Source of the DNA: CAZUVM01 sp964623885
GTDB taxonomy: Bacteria > Verrucomicrobiota > Verrucomicrobiia > Limisphaerales > UBA8199
DNA length: 28,477 bases
NCBI GenBank assembly: GCA_964623885.1
Contig: CAZUVM010000045.1
Span: forward strand, 1 to 28,477
Direction of reading: 5' to 3'
Shown here: piece after piece, positions 15,046 to 21,370 of the stretch
How positions within the stretch are numbered: the stretch's first letter is position 1
Layout: every line of letters starts with the position of its first letter
The notes under the pieces: generated by a model
Told to the model about the DNA's origin: nothing
The model's database searches: none
The model's input: only the letters and a program-made list of their open reading frames with translations
Position numbers and translations under genes: made by a program

Positions 15046-15822
15046 CTAATTATCGAACAGCACGTGACCAAAGACAGGATCGCCACCATCCTGGAAATCG
15101 GGGTAGCACCAAAGGTCATTTTTGCCGGGAGAAAGCACCTGAACTTGCCAGGCACTGCTTTTGATATAGGTGGCCGAGCCATCCATGTGGCCCATCGTTC
15201 CGCCTTGCGAATGCCTGGTCGTGATACCCTCCGAAGGCCAACTCGCGCCGTCATTGAAATGCCATGCCGTGCTGGCATCCTCCTCAAAAAGCAGACAGGA
15301 GGTTGGCGACATTTGCACGATCTTGACTGGTTCGCGATTCGAATAGTACCCCGACCGGAACCCAATCACCGCGCCGTTCATAATGTAACTTGAGAGTTGC
15401 TGATTGCGCTGCACGATAGTTCCATTGTTATCCGGGACGGAAGCGCTCACGCGGTCCCTTGGGCAAAGATAGGACTTTGGCTGGAGCATATAGCTCCACA
15501 GCAACCCCGCTTGGCCTTCGAAATTTGTCGGCGCAGAGCCCGCCGTAAGCGTGTAAAGCCAGCCCGCACGATTTGTTCCGCCGGCACCTGGCTCGCCGTA
15601 ATCCCAATTGGGCCAAGTCAGCTTTTCCTGGGTGTTATCGGTATAAAGGTGTACCGCAATCAGCACCTGCTGGAGATTGTTTAAATCCACTGCCTTGGCG
15701 CTCTGATCTTTCGCGCGATTCACGGCCGGCAACAGCAACGCGGCCAGGATCGCAATGATCGCGATCACCACGAGCAACTCCACCAACGTAAACGCTGCAA
15801 CGTTATTTCGAGACCATTTCAT
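15046..15822 (-). CDS. Type IV prepilin-like protein with H-X9-DG motif
   Basis: A 258-residue protein starting at ATG 15822. The leader MKWSRNNVAA is followed by FTLVELLVVIAIIAILAALL, with cleavage expected after A10 and Glu at mature position 5. Near the C-terminus 'HSQGGTMGHMDG' gives an exact H-X9-DG motif, the processing-associated mark of this family. The middle part (SYLCPRDRVSASVPDNN, SSYIMNGAVIGF) is usual for the verrucomicrobial group. Its start overlaps the stop of the NHL gene by four bases (ATGA), so the two are an operon with coupled translation. It is less like the 11722/14123 pair than those are to each other. Confidence 0.87.
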   Translation of the reverse strand: MKWSRNNVAAFTLVELLVVIAIIAILAALLLPAVNRAKDQSAKAVDLNNLQQVLIAVHLYTDNTQEKLTWPNWDYGEPGAGGTNRAGWLYTLTAGSAPTNFEGQAGLLWSYMLQPKSYLCPRDRVSASVPDNNGTIVQRNQQLSSYIMNGAVIGFRSGYYSNREPVKIVQMSPTSCLLFEEDASTAWHFNDGASWPSEGITTRHSQGGTMGHMDGSATYIKSSAWQVQVLSPGKNDLWCYPDFQDGGDPVFGHVLFDN

Positions 15823-16754
15823 TGCGTAAAAACCTGGACCCGATTGTTACTGGCGTCGGCCACAAATATTTTCAAGCCTGTCCTGTCAACGGCCACTCGC
15901 GCCGCGAAATCAAACTGTCCGGGGGCTTTTCCCTTGCTGCCCCACTGGGTGATTAGCTTTCCGTCCTCCGTGAAGACTTTCACCCGGTTTGCCCCTACGA
16001 CGAAGACATGGCCTCGGCCATCTGTTGCGACGTCATGATTAGCGCATTGCCAGCTTCCAAGAAACAGTCCATCGGCGGTGAACTTCTGGATCCGATTGTT
16101 GCTGCCGTCCCCGACATACAGGTTTCCACCCGCATCCAGCGCGATGCCCTGCGGCTTGCGGAACTGGCCTTCGTCCAATCCCGTTCTGCCGAATTCCCTG
16201 ATGTAAATGCCTTCGTGCGAGAAAATTTCCACGCGGTCGTTGCCGGTATCAACCACGCAAATCTCGCGATTGGTTGCAATCGCGATGCTGTAGGGATACT
16301 CAAACTGCCCGGGACCTTTGCCGTGCTGACCCCAGGCGCTAATGTAAGCGCCATTATCACCGAACACCTGAATGCGATGATTGTGCGTGTCGGCGACATA
16401 CACCAAATCCTCCGCGACAGCCAACCCTTGAGGATAATCGAAGCTCCCAGGCTCTTTCCCGCCCTTGCCCCAATCCACCAATGCATTGCCCTTTGAGTCG
16501 AATTTGACGATTCGGTTGTCGTGAGTATCGGAAACGTACGCGTAACCGAAGGAATCGACCGCGACGCCGCCAGGAAAGGCAACGCCGGTAATGGAGCGCA
16601 CGTAACTGGGATGGCAATCGGCAGTCCATTGCCTCGTGTGTCTGTGAAGCAGCAGCTTCACAGCCCCGACCACAATTATCAGCAGTGCCAAGGGCGTCAC
16701 GAGCATCATGCTCTTCGACCACCTTACCGGAACCCGTGATCCCATAGTTCCCAT
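15819..16754 (-). CDS. Membrane-anchored NHL-repeat beta-propeller protein
   Basis: A 311-residue protein with one N-terminal membrane helix at about 17-36 and then about six NHL repeats, for example 'GVAVDSFGYAYVSDTHDNRI', 'GLAVAEDLVYVADTHNHRIQ' and 'GIALDAGGNLYVGDGSNNRI'. These form a beta-propeller, most likely outside the cytoplasm, used for binding proteins or carbohydrates rather than for catalysis. No enzyme motif such as a lyase site is evident. ATG 16754 is taken as start; ATG 16745 is equally possible and has GGGA before it. The downstream prepilin overlaps it by four bases, so propeller and prepilin are probably made together and may work together at the cell surface (inference). 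Confidence 0.87.
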   Translation of the reverse strand: MGTMGSRVPVRWSKSMMLVTPLALLIIVVGAVKLLLHRHTRQWTADCHPSYVRSITGVAFPGGVAVDSFGYAYVSDTHDNRIVKFDSKGNALVDWGKGGKEPGSFDYPQGLAVAEDLVYVADTHNHRIQVFGDNGAYISAWGQHGKGPGQFEYPYSIAIATNREICVVDTGNDRVEIFSHEGIYIREFGRTGLDEGQFRKPQGIALDAGGNLYVGDGSNNRIQKFTADGLFLGSWQCANHDVATDGRGHVFVVGANRVKVFTEDGKLITQWGSKGKAPGQFDFAARVAVDRTGLKIFVADASNNRVQVFTQ

Positions 16755-17141
16755 ATGACTCAGGGCTTACAGCCAATGCGGCTGCGTGTTTCTACATTTT
16801 TTTACCCTGCACCGTTTGGCAAGCTCTTTTCACACTATTGGTTCCCGGGGGTAGCAACACTCCAATGGACCCAGTGAACGCTGGGGCGACTGCCTCGGCC
16901 TGGAAACTCCACAAGGAGAATACCAACCGAAGAGGTTGGGTTTAACCCGCGGAATTTCACGGATGGAATGTTTTGTTTTTGGGGACACACTTCCCGGCGC
17001 TTTCTGAAGGCTAATCGCACACTGCTCCATCGGTCCCGTCCGCTATCCACTCAGGGCTTACTGACGGCCTTGAAAGTGGCTGCCAGAGCTGTTCTATCGC
17101 CTTGGGGTTGATTTGCGTAACCGCTCACGTACCATGGCTCC
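16755..17141. other. Divergent intergenic region before the dehydrogenase operon
   Basis: No gene is supported. The stretch holds two inverted repeats: CCAACC-gaaga-GGTTGG (16923-16939) and GGGTT-t-AACCC (16938-16948), which overlap. A second ATG at 17134, eight bases before the dehydrogenase start, is out of frame with it. The region must carry promoters for the minus-strand NHL gene and the plus-strand catabolic operon. Confidence 0.45.
16923..16948. promoter_or_regulatory. Overlapping inverted repeats, candidate operator
   Basis: CCAACC/GGTTGG with a 5-base loop overlaps the 11-base palindrome GGGTTTAACCC. They lie about 200 bases before the dehydrogenase operon. The odd-length palindrome resembles sites bound by dimeric regulators, but no regulator gene is in the window, so the assignment is tentative. 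Confidence 0.3.
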
Positions 17142-18176
17142 ATGATCGGGCTTGTCAACTTCGCCCACGCTCCCCGTTCGGTTGAACTTCGTGAATTGCC
17201 CGTTCCCGATATCGGCGAAGAGGATGTCCTTTTCGCAGTCCGTGCTGTCGGGATCTGCGGCAGCGACCTGCATCAATACACTGGGAAGCAAAGCTGGAAG
17301 GTGAATTACCCTGTCGTGCTCGGGCACGAATTCGCCGGCGTCGTGGCCAAGGCCGGCGGCCGTGTGCGCGGCTTCAAGGAAGGCGACCGCGTTGTGAGCG
17401 AAACCGCCGCCGTGTTGCCCATTGATTCCGCGTTCCTGCGTCAGGGACTGTACCACCTTGATCCAAAGCGGCTGGGCTTCGGCTACGGCGTCGATGGGGC
17501 GATGGCACCCTATGTGAAAGTGCCGGGGCGCTGCCTCCACCATATCCCTGACGGTTTGGCGTACGAGAAGGCTGCTCTGACCGAGCCGTGCTGCGTCGCA
17601 TACAACGCCACGTGCGTCAACTCCCGCATTCATCCCGGCGACACCGTCGCAGTAATCGGGCCCGGGCCGATCGGACTCCTTTGCGCGATGATGGCGAGGC
17701 TCGCCGGCGCGGGTCACCTCGTCGTCATCGGCCTGCCGGGCGACGCGCAACGACTGGAAGTCGCCAAGAAAACCGGCGCGGAGACGACGCTCGGCGCGCA
17801 GGGTGAGGACGTCGCAGAATGGGTTCGCAAGTTCGGCGACGGCAACGGACTGGATCTTGTCATCGACGCCACTGGCGTGTCGGCCTCGCTCAAGCTCGCG
17901 CTGGAAATCGTCCGCCCCGGCGGGCAGATTACCAAGGTTGGTTGGGGACCGCAGCCGCTGAATTTCTCGCTCGATCCCTTAGTGCAAAAAGCGGTGACGC
18001 TGCAGGGCAGCTTCTCGCATAACTGGCCGGTCTGGGAAAAAGTCATCTCGCTATTGGCCGGCAGCAAGCTCGATCTCGCCCACATCCTCAACCGCGTCTC
18101 GCCGCTGAAGGACTGGCACGCGGCATTCGAGGAAATGCACTCAGGCAAGATCGTCAAGGGAGTGCTCACGCCATGA
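17142..18176 (+). CDS. Zinc-type medium-chain dehydrogenase (sorbitol/threonine dehydrogenase-like)
   Basis: A 344-residue medium-chain dehydrogenase that probably oxidises a secondary alcohol of a sugar, polyol or sugar acid with NAD(P). Catalytic zinc ligands are visible as C39 (ICGSDLH), H62/E63 (GHE) and E148 (TEPCCVA). The nucleotide fold has G173-P-G-P-I-G178. The segment 91-108 (VLPIDSAFLRQGLYHLDP), where many relatives have four structural-zinc cysteines, has none, like sorbitol dehydrogenases. The first gene of a plus-strand operon, it is followed after 163 bases by an SDR gene. Codon use is clearly more GC-rich than in the first 16 kb. ATG 17142 is used; no strong ribosome binding site is seen. 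The substrate is unknown. Confidence 0.87.
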   Translation: MIGLVNFAHAPRSVELRELPVPDIGEEDVLFAVRAVGICGSDLHQYTGKQSWKVNYPVVLGHEFAGVVAKAGGRVRGFKEGDRVVSETAAVLPIDSAFLRQGLYHLDPKRLGFGYGVDGAMAPYVKVPGRCLHHIPDGLAYEKAALTEPCCVAYNATCVNSRIHPGDTVAVIGPGPIGLLCAMMARLAGAGHLVVIGLPGDAQRLEVAKKTGAETTLGAQGEDVAEWVRKFGDGNGLDLVIDATGVSASLKLALEIVRPGGQITKVGWGPQPLNFSLDPLVQKAVTLQGSFSHNWPVWEKVISLLAGSKLDLAHILNRVSPLKDWHAAFEEMHSGKIVKGVLTP

Positions 18177-18214
18177 GTAACTCCCCAGTCATGGCTGGCA
18201 ACCGCAAAACTCTC

Positions 18215-18272
18215 AAACACGAATCCACACGAATAAACACGAATTCGTGTTCATTTGTGTCCATTCGTGGTT
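18215..18272. repeat. Palindromic 'CACGAAT' repeat element
   Basis: A near-perfect inverted repeat with arms of 29 bases (24 pairs) around a 16-base exact palindrome AACACGAATTCGTGTT (18236-18251). Each arm is itself made of degenerate copies of 'ACACGAAT' spaced about 11 bases apart. From memory, such ACACGAAT-type repeats are scattered through intergenic regions of Verrucomicrobia and other bacteria. Here it lies between two genes of one operon. On mRNA it would form a long hairpin, and it may act in transcript stability or attenuation. Confidence 0.7.
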
Positions 18273-18339
18273 CTTCCCCCACCTGCGACTAAGAGGGGTT
18301 GCGGCCATGACTTTATCGCAAGGCGGTCTGGGAAAAAGT

Positions 18340-19116
18340 ATGCGGCTGAAAGACAAAGTCATTTTAGTAACCGGTTCGACTACTGGGATCGGCGAAGGCA
18401 TGGCGCGCCTCTTCGTCCGCGAAGGAGCGCGCGTCATGATCCACGGAACGCGCCAGGAGGCCGCGCACAAGCTCGCCGCCGAACTTGGGGACCAGTACGG
18501 CTTCGCGCTTGGCCCGCTCGACGATCCACGGGTTCCGGCGCAATTGATCGCTGCGACCGTGGCGCGCTTTGGGCGCGTTGATGGATTAGTCAACAATGCC
18601 GCCACGACTGTCCGCAGCAATCTCGAAACCACCGACCTCGCACTCTTTGACCGAATCATCGCGATCAATCTGCGCGCCCCGTTCCTGCTGATCCAGGCGG
18701 CACTGCCCCACTTTCGCAAGCAGGGCGGAGGCCGGGTGCTCAATATTGGGTCGCTGAACGCATATAGTGGCGAGAAAAACCTGTTCGCCTACTCCGTCAG
18801 CAAAGGCGGTTTGATGACGCTGACGCGCAATCTCGCCGACGCGTATGGCGCAGAGGGGCTCCGCGTCAACCAGTTCAATGTTGGCTGGACGCTGACACCG
18901 AATGAACACGAGTTGAAGAAGAAGGAAGGATTGCCCGCCGACTGGCCCGCGAAGGTTCCGAAGGCCTTCGCGCCATCCGGGCGGCTGCTCTCCCCGGTGG
19001 ACATCGCGTGGGCTGCCGTTTACTTCCTGTCCGACGAGGCCGCGCTGATCAACGGTACGGTCCTCGAACTCGAACAATATCCGGTGATCGGCCGGAACCG
19101 GCCAAGCGAAGCCTGA
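18340..19116 (+). CDS. Short-chain dehydrogenase/reductase (SDR)
   Basis: A 258-residue classical SDR. The cofactor site is T11-G-S-T-T-G-I-G-E-G, followed by N85-N-A and the catalytic residues N110, S138 (NIGS), Y151 and K155 (YSVSK). It oxidises or reduces a carbonyl/alcohol pair using NAD(P). ATG 18340 (MRLKDKVILVTG) gives the usual N-terminus; an in-frame ATG at 18307 would add 11 residues. Its stop overlaps the start of the next gene (TGATG), so translation is coupled. Together with the upstream zinc dehydrogenase it offers two redox steps in the pathway; which one makes the 3-keto acid cannot be told. Confidence 0.88.
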   Translation: MRLKDKVILVTGSTTGIGEGMARLFVREGARVMIHGTRQEAAHKLAAELGDQYGFALGPLDDPRVPAQLIAATVARFGRVDGLVNNAATTVRSNLETTDLALFDRIIAINLRAPFLLIQAALPHFRKQGGGRVLNIGSLNAYSGEKNLFAYSVSKGGLMTLTRNLADAYGAEGLRVNQFNVGWTLTPNEHELKKKEGLPADWPAKVPKAFAPSGRLLSPVDIAWAAVYFLSDEAALINGTVLELEQYPVIGRNRPSEA

Positions 19117-20000
19117 TGAAACCGAAGCTCGCCGCGTTCCCGAAATGCTTCATCGACAATTTGGTCGTGCATCGCACCATGACCCTCGCACAGTGGATCG
19201 AGCTGGCGGCGACGCTGGGCGTCGACGGCCTCGAGTTTTATTCGGGGTTCCTCAACGAAGATGAGAACTTCCTCAGCCGCGCCAAGGCCGATCTGAAAAA
19301 GCACGGGCTCGCGATGCCAATGCTCTGCTGCTCGCCCGATTTCACTCAACCCGATCCCGCTCTGCTGAAACAGGAAATCGAGCGCGAAAAGCGGATGATC
19401 GAGATAGCGGCGTTTTTCGGGGGGCGCTTCTGCCGCGTCCTCTCGGGCCAACGCCGACCCGAGGTAAGTCGCGCCGCGGGCGTTGCCCAGGTGGTGCGCG
19501 TCATCACCAGCTTGCTGCCGTTCGCGGAAAAGCACGGCGTCGTCCTGACCATCGAGAACCATTACAAGGACAACTATTGGCAGCACCCCGAGTTTGCGCA
19601 GAAAATGGACGTCTTCGTCCAGATCGTCGAGCAGATCGATTCGCCCTGGTTCGGCGTGAATTACGATCCTTCCAACACAATTCTTGCCGGCGAAGATCCG
19701 CTTTTGCTGCTGGAGCGCATCAAGCATCGCGTCGTCTCGATGCACGCCAGCGACCGCTTCCTCCGGACCGGAACGATCGAGGACTTACGCAAGGAGGAGG
19801 ACTCGGTCGGCTACGCGAGCCGGCTTTCGCACGGCGTGATTGGCAAAGGGCTGAACGATTACGACCGGATTTTTTCGATACTGAGCGCAGTCGGCTTCCA
19901 AGGCTGGGTCTCGATTGAAGATGGGATGAATGGCATGGAGGATTTGCGTGAATCGGTGCGTTTCGTGCGGAAGAAAATCGACCAGCATTTCGCGACGTGA
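19116..20000 (+). CDS. Cytoplasmic sugar (phosphate) isomerase/epimerase, TIM barrel
   Basis: A 294-residue xylose-isomerase-like TIM-barrel protein with the metal site E147 (TIENHY), D184 (NYDPSN), H210 (SMHASD) and E268 (SIEDGM). It has no signal peptide, unlike the isomerase at 8999. Members interconvert keto- and aldo-sugars or epimerise at C3, as UlaE and tagatose epimerases do. It starts inside the stop of the SDR gene and its own stop precedes the cyclase-family gene by one base. The context suggests epimerisation of a ketose or keto acid intermediate. Whether the substrate is phosphorylated is open. Confidence 0.87.
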   Translation: MKPKLAAFPKCFIDNLVVHRTMTLAQWIELAATLGVDGLEFYSGFLNEDENFLSRAKADLKKHGLAMPMLCCSPDFTQPDPALLKQEIEREKRMIEIAAFFGGRFCRVLSGQRRPEVSRAAGVAQVVRVITSLLPFAEKHGVVLTIENHYKDNYWQHPEFAQKMDVFVQIVEQIDSPWFGVNYDPSNTILAGEDPLLLLERIKHRVVSMHASDRFLRTGTIEDLRKEEDSVGYASRLSHGVIGKGLNDYDRIFSILSAVGFQGWVSIEDGMNGMEDLRESVRFVRKKIDQHFAT

Positions 20001-20001
20001 T

Positions 20002-20634
20002 ATGAAATTCGTGGACCTTACCCATCCGCTGTGCGACGGCCAGTCTAGTTTTCCCGGCGACCCTGCCCTCAGCATCGCCCCGCACGCTACCATTGAGAAA
20101 AACCGTTGCAACGTGAGCCGCATCGCCATGGGCAGCCACCAGGGCACGCACCTCGACGCCCTCTACCACTTCGTCCCCGAGGGCAAGCCGCTCGACCAAA
20201 TGCCGCTCGAGTGGTTCTACGGTCCTGCCACGCTGCTGCGCCTGCCGAAGAAGCCGCGCGAGGAGATCACGCTCGCGGACCTCAAGCCGTTCGAGGAGCG
20301 CCTGACCCCCGGCACGCGGGTGATCTACGAAACCGGCTGGCACCGGCACTACGGCCAGCCCGATTACTTCGCCGATTTCCCCAGCCTGACCCAGGAAGCC
20401 GCGGCCTATCTCGCCGGGCGGCGCATCCGCCTGCTCGGAATGGATACACCGACACCGGGCCGCGATTATTATGAAGTCCACCACCTGCTCCTGCAAAAAC
20501 CGGCGGAGATCGTTCTTGTCGAGTCGCTGGCCAACCTCGACGCCTTGCCAGAGGATTTCCTGTTCATTGGCTTTCCCCTCCGTTTGCAGGGCGGTGATGG
20601 TTCGCCGATCCGCGCCGTCGCGGTCATCCAATGA
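20002..20634 (+). CDS. Cyclase-family metal-dependent hydrolase (KynB-like fold)
   Basis: A 210-residue protein of the cyclase family (PF04199 type), which includes kynurenine formamidase and hydrolases acting on amides, lactones and cyclic diketones. The signature H46-x-G48-T49-H50-x-D52 is present in 'GSHQGTHLDALYHF', with further His at 56 and 160/161 (EVHHLLL). ATG 20002 is used since the longer frame would reach into the upstream gene. Its end overlaps the decarboxylase start by four bases (ATGA). In this operon a lactone- or ring-opening step is the likeliest role (inference). No tryptophan catabolism genes are near, so kynurenine formamidase is unlikely. Confidence 0.86.
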   Translation: MKFVDLTHPLCDGQSSFPGDPALSIAPHATIEKNRCNVSRIAMGSHQGTHLDALYHFVPEGKPLDQMPLEWFYGPATLLRLPKKPREEITLADLKPFEERLTPGTRVIYETGWHRHYGQPDYFADFPSLTQEAAAYLAGRRIRLLGMDTPTPGRDYYEVHHLLLQKPAEIVLVESLANLDALPEDFLFIGFPLRLQGGDGSPIRAVAVIQ

Positions 20635-21362
20635 AAACTATCGTCCAAGTCTCGCTCGATCTCATCCACATTCCCGAGGCGCTCGAAACCGCTCATCTCG
20701 CCATCCGTGCCGGCGTCGACTGGCTGGAGGCCGGCACGCCGCTCATCATCGCCGAGGGCATGAATGGCGTGCGCGCGCTGCGTGAAACTTTTCCTCACAC
20801 GCCGGTCGTGGCCGACCTGAAGACAATGGACGGCGGCTGGCTCGAGGCCGAAATGATGGCCAAGGCCGGCGCGACGCACGTCGTCGTGATGGAGCGCGCC
20901 CATCCGGAGACAATCAAGATGGTGGTGAAGGCGGGCGCAGACTTCGGAGTGAAAGTCATGGGCGACAATCTCGCCGCAGAGGACAAGGTGGCGGCGGCGA
21001 AGCGGCTGGAGGATTACGGCTGCGACTTCGTCATCCACCACGTCGGCTATGATGAACGCCGCGGGCTCGCCGCGGCCGGCAAGCCCTGCCCGAGCCCGCT
21101 CGACCAGCTGCGCGAAATTGTTGCCGCGGTGAAGGTGCCGGTGCAAGCCGTCGGCGGCCTTTCTATTGAGCAGGCCATGCGCACGCCCGAATACGGCGCA
21201 CCGCTAGTCGTCCTGGGCGCGCCGCTGACCATTGACAAGGATTCCTTCAAGACCGCCTCAGGCAATCTCGAGGACAAGCTGCGCCTTGTCTGCGAAAAGG
21301 TCCACGCCTACGGCGAGGTCGGCTGCTCACGAACGCCGAAGAACTCGCTGCCCTTCACGTAG
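20631..21362 (+). CDS. HUMPS-type (OMP decarboxylase superfamily) beta-keto acid decarboxylase
   Basis: A 243-residue TIM-barrel protein like 3-keto-L-gulonate-6-phosphate decarboxylase (UlaD) and hexulose-6-phosphate synthase. E33 (WLEAGTP), D62-x-K64-x2-D67 (ADLKTMD) and H136 fall at the same positions as in UlaD. However, where the family has 'VGR' to hold the phosphate, this protein reads 'LGAPLT' (G196-A197), so the Arg is missing. The natural inference is decarboxylation of a non-phosphorylated 3-keto acid to give CO2 and a ketose, or an aldol reaction. It is the last gene of the operon and is translationally coupled to the cyclase gene. A convergent symporter ends eight bases away. Confidence 0.88.
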   Translation: MKTIVQVSLDLIHIPEALETAHLAIRAGVDWLEAGTPLIIAEGMNGVRALRETFPHTPVVADLKTMDGGWLEAEMMAKAGATHVVVMERAHPETIKMVVKAGADFGVKVMGDNLAAEDKVAAAKRLEDYGCDFVIHHVGYDERRGLAAAGKPCPSPLDQLREIVAAVKVPVQAVGGLSIEQAMRTPEYGAPLVVLGAPLTIDKDSFKTASGNLEDKLRLVCEKVHAYGEVGCSRTPKNSLPFT

Positions 21363-21370
21363 TCGCCTCT

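Noticed and set aside
18215..18272. The ACACGAAT element considered as a CRISPR or a transposon end
   Set aside because: There are no spacers of constant length, no target duplication and no transposase; the palindromic layout fits a dispersed intergenic repeat better.
19720..20631. A 303-residue minus-strand frame across the isomerase and cyclase genes
   Set aside because: It is opposite two strongly supported genes and arises from their GC-rich codon pattern.
20002..20634. Kynurenine formamidase in tryptophan breakdown
   Set aside because: No other kynurenine pathway genes are nearby and the operon is of sugar type.
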